A stretch of 64,000 nucleotides of DNA from the NCBI GenBank assembly GCA_026182355.1, contig JAPFBL010000102.1, positions 1-64,000 on the forward strand, given 5' to 3'. Source of the stretch: Hermatobates lingyangjiaoensis (Eukaryota; Arthropoda; Insecta; Hemiptera; Hermatobatidae). The notes beneath the pieces are model-generated. The model was not told where the DNA came from. It saw only the letters and a list, made by a program, of their open reading frames with translations, and did not search any database. Positions 43,447 through 54,527 of this stretch are shown in pieces; the first letter of the stretch is position 1; each line of letters opens with the position of its first letter. The translations under genes were made by a program, and so were the position numbers.

Positions 43447-44752
43447 CGAGGTGTGTAAATAAAGTAGTGAGACTGGCAACGTCGCTTTCGATCTGGCAAC
43501 GCTGGAGACGCGTGGCCTTGAGTAGCGTCAGGTGCACGTGTGATGCGCCTCCAGTATGAATCTGAACTCGCCACAGTCATTTGTTTGTCCGTAGCGTTGG
43601 TTTTCGTGAAATGGTTTTTTCTTGAGCGTTTTAAAAATGAGTGACCTCAAAGTTGAGCAGCGGTGTGCAATCAAATTTTGCTTCAGACTTGGACATAATG
43701 CAACCGAAACTTTTGAAAAACTTCAGGAGGCCTATGGAGAACGTGTTTTATCAAGGGCACAGGTTTTTCGGTGGTTTAAGGAATTTTCAGAAGGAAGAGA
43801 GTCGATTGAAGATGAACCACGAAGCGGAAGGCCTTCAAGTGCAAACACCGATGAAAATGTCAACAGAGTACGGAACCTTGTGCGTTCAGATCGACGCTTG
43901 ACAGTCAGAATGATCGGGGAACAGTTGAATTTGAATCACACCTCCGTTCATCACATTTTGATCAATGAATTGGAGATGAGAAAAATTTGTGCGAAAATGG
44001 TTCCGAAAAACCTTTCCCAAGACCAAAAGGATCTCAGAAAGGGAAGGAGTCTTGACTTTTTGGTTCAATTGAAAATGATCCCCGTTTTCTTGAACGTGTC
44101 ATTACTGGTGACGAGTCATGGGTGTTTGAGTACGACCCAGAAACGAAACGTCAGAGCATGGAGTGGCACACTGCGACTTCTCCAAGGCCCAAGAAAGCAC
44201 GCATGAGCAAGTCGAAAATCAAATGCATGCTGATTTGTTTTTTTGATAGCCACGGAATCGTCCACAAAGAGTTTGTGCCACAAGGCCAAACAGTTAATCA
44301 GCACTTCTACCGTGAGGTCCTTGAAAGACTTCGAAAAAGAGTCCTTCGTGTGCGGCCAAACATCAAAGACAAGTGGGTGTTGCATCACGACAACGCGCCC
44401 TGTCACACTGCCATCTCAATAAACGAGTTTTTGGCCAGTAAAAACATTCCTGTTGCTCCTCAGCCTCCTTATTCACCAGACTTGAGTCCTTGTGACTTTT
44501 TCCTCTTCCCGAGATTGAAAAATCACCTCAAGGGAACTCATTTCGGGACACTACAAAACATACAAACTGCTGTAACCGACCAGCTGAAGGCCATTCCAGA
44601 ATCCGAGTTCCAGCAATGCTACAATGATTGGAAGGACCGTCTCCAGCGCTGTGTGCCTTCCGAAGGGAACTATTTTGAAGGTGACAATATCACATTGTAA
44701 TTATATTTGAATAGAAAATTTAAAAAAAATCAGTCTCACTACTTTATTTACT
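43447..44752 (+). mobile_element. mariner-type DNA transposon, nearly complete
   Basis: Begins after TA (43445-43446) with the terminal inverted repeat CGAGGTGTGTAAATAAAG, TAGTGAGACTG. The right repeat CAGTCTCACTACTTTATTTA (44731-44750) is the inverse but lacks the last eight or so outer bases, so the right end is truncated and no TA duplication is visible. Length about 1.3 kb is normal for mariner. The base composition and open frame are clearly less AT-rich than the flanks, in line with a comparatively recent, probably horizontally spread family. Confidence 0.93.
43637..44700 (+). pseudogene. mariner transposase (DD34D), one frameshift
   Basis: Cut-and-paste transposase. ATG at 43637 chosen because family proteins start MSDLK/ME-like just before the first helix-turn-helix. 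An upstream in-frame extension uses a TTG. N-terminal DNA-binding region (residues about 8-110) has FKEFSEGRESIEDEPRSGRP linker and HTSVHHIL second helix-turn-helix. Catalytic region: GDESW with the first Asp, HHDNAPCH with the second, YSPDLSPCDFFLF with the third. I count exactly 34 residues between second and third Asp. A single base loss near 44065-44070 shifts the frame between LDFL and the IENDPRFLERVITG segment. The remainder is open to a TAA at 44698-44700. Total about 353 codons, the usual family length. Otherwise all key residues remain. Confidence 0.92.
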
Positions 44753-45254
44753 AGAATTAGTATTAATACCATTAATGTTGAAATCTACAATCATGCCTTA
44801 TGTTCTCTTTTTTCTTTTTAAAAAAATGGTTCAATTGGTCACTATTTGTAGTAAAACAACAAAAATAATGCGTTTACTCATATGAACTAATCTTTATATG
44901 ATTAAATAAAAAGTGTTTTGTTTTTCACTATTACTCTATTTAAGCTTTAATATGTTCGTGTTATAGAAAATTTGCAAAAGAAAACTGCTATCTATTGTCT
45001 GCATTATTTTAGTCTGATGACATTTTGGAAACATTGTTGAAATGTACCGCAGCATCGGCATTTACGACTTTCAAACTGAGCTGTTCCAGTCTCCTGACAG
45101 TCTTATGAATAGCAGGTGGTAATTCCCAAATAAGTTTTCCAAAGAACATTGAGACACTTTTTTTGAAACACTTTAATAAATATCAACAGTTATAATACAA
45201 CTGAAAGACTAACATCACAGGTAAAGAATTTAACATAACTTACTATCCATAAAC

Positions 45255-45292
45255 ACAAACTTTCGACTATGCAATAGTCATCGTTAGGTTAG
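45255..45292 (-). ncRNA. Hammerhead-like motif (family G), one core change
   Basis: Minus strand: box CTAACGA (expected CTGACGA), spacer T, five-base-pair helix II GACTA/TAGTC around TTGCA, GAA, short AGTT helix III region, T, then GTGTT pairing loosely with the bases before the box. A G-to-A change in the box would be expected to abolish cleavage. Confidence 0.5.
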
Positions 45293-45404
45293 AAATTTTA
45301 AGTCATACATTTTAAAAATTCGGACATTTTAAAGCAATAAAACAGTTTAAACAATTTAGAATTAATCTTTGAACAACTTATTTGGGTATTACCACCTTCG
45401 TAAG

Positions 45405-45512
45405 AGTGTCAGGAGACTGGAACAGCTTAGTTTGAAAGTCGTAAATGCCGAAGCTGCGGTACATTTCAACAAAATATGCCTCCAAGAGGATTTCCTGCCA
45501 ACCTATACATAT
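45405..45512 (+). pseudogene. Penelope-like element N-terminal fragment
   Basis: Reads VRRLEQLSLKVVNAEAAVHF, then NKICLQEDFLPTYTYIY into the TA tract. Clearly homologous to 25473-25630 (AEAAANFNYICLREDLLPTY) and 28405-28602. The left arm, minus strand, encodes VRRLEQLSLKVVNADAAVHF and stops at the FNN position. No RT follows. Confidence 0.65.
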
Positions 45513-45588
45513 ATATATATAAAAAGATTTCACATAAACACGTGAAACAACAATCAATGATTAAACCACAATAAGAATGGGAAAACAA

Positions 45589-45631
45589 GACTAAGATCTT
45601 TCAACCGTAACAAGCGGTCTTCGTCAGAGTT
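45589..45631 (-). ncRNA. Hammerhead ribozyme motif (family A), left arm
   Basis: Core and helix II as in 19199-19241. Helix I is ACT/AGT (3 bp) because the axis falls right beside it. Confidence 0.62.
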
Positions 45632-45639
45632 GGGTTTTT

Positions 45640-45682
45640 GACTCTGACGAAGACCGCTTGTTACGGTTGAAAGATCTTAGTC
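45640..45682 (+). ncRNA. Hammerhead ribozyme motif (family A), right arm
   Basis: GACT/AGTC helix I, CTGACGA box, GACCG/CGGTT helix II, GAA, AGATCT, cleavage-site T: identical to 19199-19241. Confidence 0.7.
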
Positions 45683-45709
45683 TTGTTTTCCCATTCTTAT
45701 TGTGGTTTA

Positions 45710-45713
<4 letters not shown>

Positions 45714-45751
<38 letters not shown>
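45714..45751. repeat. (TA)n microsatellite
   Basis: Right border of the family A dimer. Confidence 0.95.
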
Positions 45752-45753
<2 letters not shown>

Positions 45754-45759
45754 ACCATC

Positions 45760-46550
45760 ACATTGCCAATGCAATCTATGTTTGAACAAAAGATAACTGA
45801 ATGTTGAAGCAAAATGTAACGGTACACTTAAATCTTGTGATAGAATCTAGAATTCTGTAGGACACTTTCTGACATAGAGTTGATGTCCTTTGAACTCCAC
45901 AAATCTAAAGTAGAAGACATTGTTTTTCCCTCATTTGAATTTTTGAAACATGACGCTACGTCATTCAGGATACGTTTTTGAAGAAAAGCTGTAGACAATG
46001 ATTTTTCTAATTGACTGTGTTTCATATTTTCACCTTAGGCAACTACTTGTAAAATACATTAAACTCAATATTTGTAAAACTTTTGACACTTATAACTTTT
46101 CAGTTATTGATGCAAGCACAAAATATTTAATAGGAATATTTTTGATAATAAAGAATGTATAGTAATACATAAATACAATACACTCAAATCATAACAATTA
46201 TATAAAATAATCAACAAGAGAAAATAACAATGATCATTTTGAATTAAATTAATAATATTAATGATAATCAAAAAGGTCAACTATTTTAATTATAGAATTC
46301 AGTTTTTGAGATGATCTGGTACTATGAAAGCAAATAAGTAAATTATCTTTTCAAATTTTTAAAGAACGTGAATATAGAAAAATGGATTTAAAAATCAAGA
46401 ACCATTACAACTGAGCATTATAAATTTGCATAAAGCTGTTTTGCAGGAATTTTGTTTCAAACTTTCTTTATTTTATAATTTCCTTTATAATCAATGAAGC
46501 AAATCGTAATTTGCACATTATCGTGTGTAATTGGTTACATACTATTCATT
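45760..46550. other. AT-rich stretch without recognised features
   Basis: I see nothing supportable. Confidence 0.5.
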
Positions 46551-46559
46551 CGTATAAAT

Positions 46560-47201
46560 CCCATATGTTAGAGTCAAGGCCCGCGAGAGGGTTTTCTATG
46601 GCCCGCAGGATGATATTAGTTCATTATTAAAACCGACCCTTAGGCTGCAGAAGTTTTACATGCACCAATACTACATTTCCCACAATGCAAAGGCGACGCA
46701 GCGAGTGTGGCTTCATTTCATAATTTATCAGCAGTCATTAGCATAATAGGAAAAGTTAACTTTCTGATACCCTTCAAAAATGGCAAAACGGAAGGCAGGC
46801 ACTGAGAACCGGTGGTTTCAAACAAGGTAGAAGTCGAAGTACATGTTCACGGAGCTAGCTGGAAAACCTGTATGTCTAAATGAGAAAATATACTGATGCT
46901 GCCTTGAATAATACCGCTTCAAACATTTAATGTTCATACTATGGGGATTTATATATAAAGGAAATTTGTCTTTTGTGCTGTTGAAAATTACAAATGACTG
47001 ACAAAGTCATAAGAAAATATTGCTTCATTTATCCGATCATATTGCAATATATTTGTTAGGTTTTTAGTAGATTCAATTTCGTTCACTACACTATGTGTGG
47101 TCATTTTAAAAAAAATCAATAAACATTTCATCAGTCCGGCCCTCGGCTTGTTGCTAAATTTTTTATGTGGCCCTCCGTCCATTTTGACTTTGACACTCCT
47201 G
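46560..47201 (+). mobile_element. hAT transposon, internally deleted, ZBED type
   Basis: Perfect 8-bp direct duplication GTATAAAT at 46552-46559 and 47202-47209. The right terminal repeat, inverse, reads CAGGAGTGTCAAAGTCAAAA. The left counterpart (TTAGAGTCAAGGCCCGCGAG) is decayed. GGCCCGC near the left end and GTGGCCCTCCG near the right are typical subterminal sequences of this hAT group. At 642 bp most of the transposase is gone. Confidence 0.88.
46780..46890 (+). pseudogene. hAT/ZBED transposase N-terminus
   Basis: From ATG 46780: MAKRKAGTENRWFQTR, an in-frame TAG, then KSKYMFTELAGKPVCL. This is the start of the ZBED-type (BED zinc finger) hAT transposase also domesticated in vertebrate ZBED/GTF2IRD2-like genes. 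The zinc finger and catalytic RNase H-like domain are missing after the CL of the first Cys. A deletion follows directly. Confidence 0.82.
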
Positions 47202-47344
47202 GTATAAATAGTATAAATTCGTAGATTTGGGTATATAAACATCTTTAAAACATTATATATTTTGCAACATAGATATATTTATAGATTCCTGTATGTGTTC
47301 AGAAGAATGAATAAATACGTGATGCAATCAAGGAAGTATAAAAC

Positions 47345-47680
47345 TGATAACAATAGAGAAAACTGTTAAGAGTCCTTTCATTTTATGTCCTCAGAGAGCA
47401 AAGTAAATACAATGGAAGTAGCATAAAAGTTATGCAGAAGGAAGGTAACAAAACAGCTAGAAAATTGAAGTTGCAATACAACTTCATATTGGGTTTTTTT
47501 TTGCATATCAAGTTTATAATGCAATTTCAATTTTCCAACTGTTTCGTTTCCTTTCTTCTGCATAACATTTATGTACCTTCTTTGTTTTTAATGTGTTTGT
47601 GTTCCTATGATATAAAGTGAAAGGCCTCAGAACATTCACATCTATTGTTTTCCTTTTTTTGTATGTTGTTTTATACTTCA
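47345..47680. mobile_element. Family E element, old inverted dimer
   Basis: Left arm around AGTCCTTTCATTTTATGTCC with TCAGAGAGCAAAG, right arm around TATGATATAAAGTGAAAGGC and CTCAGAACATTCAC. The inner parts TGCAGAAGGAAGGTAACAAA and TTTCGTTTCCTTTCTTCTGC pair as arms. The left core (minus) has an intact CTGAGGA box and GAA, but its helix I partner is lost. The right box reads CTATGAT. Confidence 0.6.
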
Positions 47681-47689
47681 TTTCTGTAT

Positions 47690-49035
47690 GTGTAATTATT
47701 TCAATGATGCTATTGACTGAAACAGATTTGGTAGGTGCACTGAAAACAAGGTTTCTTAAGCGATCTGTAAATATTCTGTTACTTAGATGTGAGTCCAAAT
47801 GACTGTTCTTAATCAGTACGACTGCCATAGTGTTAACAACTTGAAAGTGGTTGTTAAGAATTAGTTGTTAGCAACTTTATAGTAGTGTAATTTTTCACTA
47901 ACGTCTATTTCTAATATTTCGTTTCTGCATAAGCTTATGAATAAATACAACATTTTCATATGTCTAATTAAAAGATTTACTAACATGGCAGGCTTTCTTG
48001 TTTGTTAGGATTTTTTTTTCATCTTGTAATTTACCACTTTTTTTTTCCTAAAAATCAGTCAGTAGGCTCTCCATAAATTGTAATTACCATAATTTGATAT
48101 CTGTAGACCCATTGGTAATAAACAAAAACGGAATGGAATCGGGCTGTATACGTTTTTTGAATTAAAGGGGACCGGAAGCCGTATTTATTTATTAAGCTTC
48201 GTTCCTACCCCCCCCCCCCTCCACTCCCTTCTATAGCAGTTTATGTCCCCTAACTCAGTTGGATCAAAAATAATTGAAATCTGATATGTCACTTGGATTG
48301 AAAAAAGTACGAGTCCAATCAAAAAAATAAGCGAAAACAACCTTTTCTGTCGACCTTCTTCATGCAATTAGAATTCCCAGGCCTTCATTGGTCGACTCCT
48401 TAAGTAAGATATATTGCTAATATCCTTTATTTTAACTTCATGGAGACTAATTGTGATAACTGTAAATCCAATCTAACTTAAAATATTACAAGCATTTTTC
48501 ATTTTTATATTTTTTTTTTCATTTTCAATCTACTGAACCAGTAAATTAAAATGAAAAATAGATGAGAAATTTTAAGCACTTGAGAATACTATTTGTTATT
48601 AGTGGGGGTTTTTAGAAAATTAAAAACCTACAAACATAAGAACTACAACTATTTTGACTATTTTGATTAAAGAATTACAACTACAATCTATTTTGATCAA
48701 AATCTATTTTGATTTTTGTGGAATCTATAATATGAGTTCCATTCAAACAATATCACCTGTTATAATGTTGTTATTATTATTATTGCGTTTGTGGAATTAC
48801 ATGTGTGAGATGTTGTTGTTATGTGATATTGTTGAGTTGATAGTGGCGGTAGCTGTTGTTGTTATGGTGATTGTGATGGTGATACCCATAATAATGGTTC
48901 ATATGTGTAAGTGTGTAGTGTGTGGTCGTGATACACATACGTATGAACATGATATCTCAAACAGTAAATGTAATATAATCGTCAAATTTGATATTAAAGT
49001 TAATGGCTCAGATATTATTTTAAACTTAACTAATA
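47690..49035. other. AT-rich stretch; C-run near 48211
   Basis: Contains a leucine/valine-rich 130-residue frame (48654-49046) built from TTG/GTT-rich low-complexity sequence, which I do not regard as a gene. Confidence 0.45.
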
Positions 49036-49039
49036 TTGC

Positions 49040-49221
49040 ACTATAATGCACGCTATATGATATTGTTTTATAGAAATAAGAAGTACATTACGAACAAGGC
49101 TTGTATCCAGATCGTTCAGAATAAGTGTGCCTGCCTTATAGCCAAAGCTCCTTGGTACGCTCGAAATGTGGATATTAGCCATGATCTGAAAATGGAATCC
49201 ATAGATAGTTATATCACCTAA
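49040..49221 (+). pseudogene. LINE (Jockey-like) ORF2 fragment after the RT domain
   Basis: Frame contains IVQNKCACLIAKAPWYARNV and DISHDLKMESIDSYI, the segment of Jockey/CR1-group non-LTR retrotransposon ORF2 that follows the reverse transcriptase thumb (family form: LQxxQNKxLRxIxxAPWYVRNxxIHxDLxxPxxxxYI). About 60 codons, then a stop. No catalytic motif lies in this part. Plus strand, both ends truncated. Confidence 0.8.
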
Positions 49222-49254
49222 CTTACTATCAGTGGAGACAACAAACTACCTACT

Positions 49255-51415
49255 CAAACAAACCTCCTTGTACAAACTTTCAATCCTTGCCACCACCCTT
49301 CCTCAACCGCTCTGAACAATTACTTCATCCACTGACTATTTTTTCAACTCATGACTAGAAACATTGAAAACTATGACTAACAAGAACACATTACCGCGAA
49401 TAGGATATCATTACTGTACATACGAAAATATCCGATATGAATTACTGTCAGTCCAAATTATAGTAGCACAGTAATCAAGCAGTAGAAGGCCTCTGCTCTG
49501 GAATTAATAGTTACGATGTTCATTATAGTACGCGGGTATATTCGTTGGTTGTTGGCCGTTGGTCTCTCCAATGTTACTGCATGTTTGTGAACTAAGAAGA
49601 ACCGCGTATTGTACATGTTTATTGCAGTTTTGTAATGTTTGTTAATGTCGTCAGTAATGATATTTACATTACTACATCATTTCAAGAAAATAATAAAATG
49701 TTTAATCTCGTGTCTCAAGATTTAAAAAATAATCTTGAATTTTCAGGTATATATTAAATACATACATATTGTTTGTACTAAAAATGTTATTTCAGATCAC
49801 AGAAGATGATGTTATCATGTGAAACAGCAGAAGTTGTTCGTCCGTTTTCTCATGTTGTCTCTCTTGAAGTACTATAGACTCCACTTTTAAGACAGTTGGA
49901 AAAAAGTTTTTTAGTTTGATTTGAGAATAAGCTGTACCTAAACAAATCAAATAACTGTTACATTTGTACAGGAAGTTGACGATATCATCTTAGATCAGAA
50001 TTAAATGTTGGATAATTTTGTTCCCTGTCAACTGTATTATAAACATCATCAATACATCATTCTTATTGAATTATAAAAATAATAATGATATGGCAATTCA
50101 CATTTCATTATTGAAAGGAAAAATATTATGTCCTTTCTTTTATTAAAAAGAGGAGAATTTGTGTTTATTAATTCAAAGAGATAAAATGGAAAGGAAGTAA
50201 TAAAAAAAGATGGGCCTCTTAGATCGATAAGAAATTTACTTAACTCAAGATAAATAAGAATTAGTGAACCCATTTCTCCAAGCTAACGACTATTCGGCAG
50301 AAAATAAAGCCGGTAATTTCTTAACAGGAAGTTGAATAGAATTCAGGGTTAATTTTAAAGAAAAATGCGTCTCTAATTTAGTAAATGGGACGCCAGCAAC
50401 TTCTTTGGATTGCATTCAGACTTATTAAAATTAATCGTAAATTAAAAAATACTATAAATATCTTTAGTATTATTTAATTAAGCCTATAAATGTTTTTTGA
50501 TATAGTGAAACACATTTGAAGTTGTAAATAAGAAGAAATATGTATTTAATTGATGTATAAACTAATTTATTTTTTTAACAAAAATATGGTATTTTATTTA
50601 ACGTACATATTCGAATACTTGCCGAGATAGATTAGTTGGTATTTCCAGTTCAATATTTCAGTGAATAAACCTTAGGTTCGAATGCTTAAATACGTTCCCC
50701 AACCTACATGGCATTGAATGGTTATAATATTGATAAGCATACAAGTTAATTAGAGCCTGTTTTTAAAAGGAAGGGATGATATTTAGATGTTTTTGATATT
50801 TAAATAGTTTTATAGTTGAGAAATATATGTTCATATTCAATTAAGACATTTGTAAATACTATTAAAATTTACCTTGGTGGAACCACTGTCCAAAGCAAAC
50901 TAGTTATGAATGTCCTAAATCTCATCGGTTAAAATAAAATAAACATCAGTGCCTTGGAAGAAACTGTACATGTTTACATGATAAATAAGTGAATGCATTT
51001 TTATTTAGTATAAAAAGTGTGAGTGTGTTTGTGTCTATGATGTTTGTAATCTCATTTTCTGAACGATACGGTTTTTTAAAAAAATCAGTGTGTGCTTACT
51101 ATGTTATCAGTTTGTTATATTTACCCTAAATGGTTTTGCAGTAAACTTTTAAAATATTTACAAAGTTTTTCTTAAGAATGGATCGAATGGCCAAAAACAG
51201 ACTATAGATGGAATCTCGGACCAATATCGTTCATCACAGAGTGTGTAATCACTGATTGCGACAGCAGGTGGTAAATAACTAATATTCTTATCAAATGAGA
51301 TTGAAAATTCTCTAAAGGAAGATATAAAAATATAAGATAAAAGCATATACGATATAAGAAAGTTCTTAATAAATATTACAGTCTGATAGTTACACATTTT
51401 TTTTTATTTAGGCAA
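49255..51415. other. AT-rich stretch without recognised features
   Basis: Only AT-driven frames. Nothing supportable. Confidence 0.45.
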
Positions 51416-51426
51416 CCATCTATACT

Positions 51427-51795
51427 CTTTTTTTTTTTTTGTATTTTATTTCAGCATGTTCCACTGTGTATTACATGCATCATCGTCAAATTGTACGCAA
51501 TACTTCATTAACATGACATTAACATACGTAATACTTTCATTAACACTACAAAATACTTATTTTAACTTATTTTACATTCATTCATAATTCAACAATTAAT
51601 TATCTTTTTCTTAAATATCTATGCTGTACATAAATTTTACAAATTCCTTATAATAAACTTTTTTAATTAATGAGGAAGGCCTAACGGGCCACTCCTCTCC
51701 CACCAAGACCTTACGTATGAGAGCCAGTCTTTGCGGTTCCCTCAAACAGCAATCATACACCAAGTGTCTAGGAGATTGGGGTGTCTCCGCGTTAC
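51427..51795 (-). mobile_element. LINE 3' end with ORF2 C-terminal cysteine motif
   Basis: On the minus strand, from about 51795 downward, an open frame reads CPCNAETPQSPRHLVYDCCL, then REPQRLALIRKVLVGEEWPV and RPSSLIK. The C-x-C ... H-x4-C pattern is the C-terminal zinc knuckle of R1/Jockey-type non-LTR ORF2 proteins, thought to bind nucleic acid during target-primed reverse transcription. About 230 bp of AT-rich 3' sequence and an A run (T run on plus, 51427-51440) follow, giving a plausible poly(A) end. Confidence 0.75.
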
Positions 51796-51949
51796 ATGGG
51801 CATCTATACTATTGCACAAAAATCTTGATACAAGAATTTTTCTTAAGAAATTGCTAGACTCACTTTTAGTATACACACTATACGTTTGTTTATCATTAGT
51901 GCTGGTTGATTGGCTGAATTTGTGAACTATTGGTTATTTAACATGCATT

Positions 51950-53300
51950 GTAGCTACGGGTAAGCCACGTTGCCATGATAAATCTACATTGTGAGTTATA
52001 AATTTTGGTTTACTAAAAATCATTGAATTTAATTAGGTTCATTTACAAGTTTTTCAAATATTTTTCGCTCAAGAGCGGCAGTTTTACATTCTGCAACAAA
52101 GTTTCAGTGCTCAATATTTTCACACACAAAAAAATACTGATAACCTAATAAACGAACAAATCAAGCACCAGGCAGATATAATATTTAAAGCAATAAAAAA
52201 CATGAAAAGACGACAGGATGAACAGAACAGAGACGACTTAAATTTTAATACAAAAAAATAGATTAAACAAAAATAAAATAAAATAAAAAGGTTAGGTAGG
52301 AAATTTAGTCATATATATTGGCACCATTGAGTTAAAATAGGTATTTATATCCGTGATTTTGGAGGGTGATGCTAGTCCGATTGATGATGCAGCCATTGCG
52401 AAACCGGTTGGCGACTTCACCAGCGATAGACGAGGTATGACGGTTGATGATGATATTTTATGCCTGTAAAATACTTATAGCCATCACCAAAGGTCAATAT
52501 TTAGTGCTACAGGAAAGCAGGCACCTGTTTGACTACAGTCTAGTCCTAAAAATAGCTGAAAGAAATATAAATGTAATTTTAAAATGGTAATTTATCCTCC
52601 CTAGATCCAAAATGAGGAAGGAAAACCTGTAATGAATAACTACAACTCGTCATTTTTTACAGTCACCGTGACAGATAGACTTTTGACTTTAAATATTTCA
52701 GAAAATATTAACAGAAAATATCTGGACCTTCTTCATAAATGGCCACAAAAAAACTTATAAAATCATCATATATCTCCTTTAGAGTATGAGTGACATGTAA
52801 TACTCATGCTCTATTACATGAGTATTGGAGTAAATTCTAATGTATTTACTCTAATACATTTATTAGAGTAATGTATTAGAGTAAAAATTAGATCCTGTAT
52901 GATGTAGGACTCGTTATTCATCGATAATCTCCTTTACGATGATTCATCGTAAAAGACGGCCTAGAAACATTCAAAGACGATAACATAGAAACTATTTGTA
53001 ACGATCAAAATGGCAGCAGATTTTGCATTTTGAATACAAACAAGAAAATACATAGGTGATTGTACCACAGAGGCTAGAATTCATATTGTTAGACATATTT
53101 TTCATAGTTTATACTGGAAGAACATCGTAACATACATTTAAATATCATGTTAGTTATTACATAAATGAATCAAAGATGTCAAACTATGTTATTTATATAA
53201 ATGCATGCATATTTTTCGTACTAAGAGGTTAGTAAACTGATTATTACATAAATCCATCTTACCTGTAGCAAATCCGTCGACGTTGCCGTAAATAGTCAAT
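51950..53300. other. AT-rich stretch; local TAGAGTAA repeats near 52800-52890
   Basis: A small patch of ATGAGTAT/TTAGAGTAA repetition lies at 52790-52890. No gene seen. Confidence 0.45.
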
Positions 53301-53310
53301 GTTCTACGTC

Positions 53311-53468
53311 AGGGGTTCTCAATAATGGTGAAATTCACCCTCAGGGATGAATTTTGGGAATTCAGGGTTTGAATTGTGCTCACAATGAATTTATAGAATG
53401 AGGAAAACTATTATAGATTTTGATCTCTTAATTAGGAATTAAAAAATATTATTTGATTGAATTAATAT

Positions 53469-53517
<49 letters not shown>

Positions 53518-53680
53518 TTGTAATTGGCGTTTAATTTGTAAGAATCTATTATAAACACAATTAAATTAAAGTTGTAAAAGTGTATATACTACCTTGGAAT
53601 GAAGAGGGGGTGGGGGGAATGGCATTGTGGGAGATGGTGAGAGGGGTGAATGGGCAAGGGATGCTGAGAACCACCCCCTG
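53311..53680. mobile_element. hAT-type MITE with 8-bp target duplication
   Basis: TTCTACGT (53303-53310) and TTCTATGT (53681-53688) are 8-bp flanks with one mismatch. Ends CAGGGGTTCTCAA and, inverse on the right, CAGGGGGTGGTTCTCAGCA are hAT-like. A 42-bp (TA)n tract (53471-53512) sits inside. 370 bp, no coding capacity. Confidence 0.82.
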
Positions 53681-53694
53681 TTCTATGTGGTACA

Positions 53695-54370
53695 TCATGA
53701 TGTAGGACTCGTTATAAGCAAATAATCTCGGGTTTATAAGCTATTAAAATAAAAAGATTATTAATAATAAAAAATTTAAGCAACTGGTATCATCTATTTA
53801 ATGGGTGCTTAAACGTAAAGTTGTATTTTTAAAATGTTTAAAAATACTTGTCAGTATGTATATTGGACTGACTAGAAAGAAGCTATTAGGGCTTTTAACT
53901 CTCCATCATACTACGAGTGCTCATTTAAACATACTGATATGTGCCAATTAATGTAAATTACGTGACAGATACTAAAAGAAGGAAGAATAGTACAACAGTA
54001 TTTCAGTGACACCAAAGGACTTCAACTTTAGAATTCCTGTATATTAATGACCAGAACCAGAACCTTTACATCCACACTAGCAATTTCAATATAGTGCCTA
54101 GTTGTAAGGGTATTACTAGTGACTTTAACATTTAAATAATTAGAATAATGCTAGCTTGCTAAGAGAGGCGAATAGACCTAACAAGTCTTAGTTTATTGCA
54201 ACCTCTTTAACCCCTTAACCAGACTTTCCATTTCAGTTAGTAGTCCTGATGCTTGTACCTAATAAATACTATGCGTTAATTATTTTTATTTTATGTTTTC
54301 ATTATTTATTAAATTCAAATCTCATGACTTATGCATAGGACGAAGATTTGTATCAGTATAAGTAGTTATA
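53695..54370. other. AT-rich stretch without recognised features
   Basis: Nothing supportable. GATGTAGGACTCGTTAT at 53699 repeats the sequence near 52902, a short direct repeat of unknown meaning. Confidence 0.45.
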
Positions 54371-54412
54371 TATATATAATGATCAAACCACAATAAGAAA
54401 ATGGGAAAACAA

Positions 54413-54455
54413 GACTAAGATCTTTCAACCATAACAAGCGGTCTTCGTCAGAGTC
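54413..54455 (-). ncRNA. Hammerhead ribozyme motif (family A), left arm
   Basis: GACT/AGTC, CTGACGA, GACCG with a tail of TGGTT in place of CGGTT (weakened helix II), GAA, AGATCT, T. Confidence 0.58.
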
Positions 54456-54484
54456 AAAAACCCAACTTACTCAATTGGGTTTTT

Positions 54485-54527
54485 GACTCTGACGAAGACC
54501 GCTTGTTACGGTTGAACGATCTTAGTC
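54485..54527 (+). ncRNA. Hammerhead motif (family A), right arm, A15.1 lost
   Basis: Same helices as 19199-19241, but GAAA has become GAAC, which breaks the closing A-T pair of helix III. Confidence 0.55.

Larger units (their letters stand above)
44990..45512. mobile_element. Penelope-like 5' unit as inverted dimer with internal hammerhead (family G)
   Basis: Left arm 44995-45110 (minus) and right arm 45405-45512 (plus) share GACTGGAACAGC, GAAAGTCGTAAATGCCG and GCGGTACATTTCAACAA. They encode the same segment in opposite directions. Between them lies about 290 bp with a minus-strand hammerhead-like motif (45255-45292) that would precede the left-arm frame. The right arm runs into TACATATATATATA and then directly into a family A dimer. 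Confidence 0.78.
45512..45713. mobile_element. Family A hammerhead element, near-perfect inverted dimer
   Basis: Left arm complete from the terminal hairpin (GATTTCACATAAACACGTG). The right arm runs outward only to TTGTGGTTTAATCAT and then (TA)n, so the hairpin is lost on that side, the mirror image of the 19.1-kb copy. Arms meet at GAGTTGGGTTTTTGACTC near 45634. Confidence 0.88.

Noticed and set aside
43622..43636. Upstream extension of the mariner frame
   Set aside because: Begins at TTG. The ATG at 43637 fits the family start.
46988..47242. 84-residue minus-strand frame
   Set aside because: Antisense to the hAT 3' end and its terminal repeat.
48654..49046. 130-residue hydrophobic frame
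   Set aside because: Leucine and valine content comes from TTG/GTT-rich low-complexity sequence. No start context or family.
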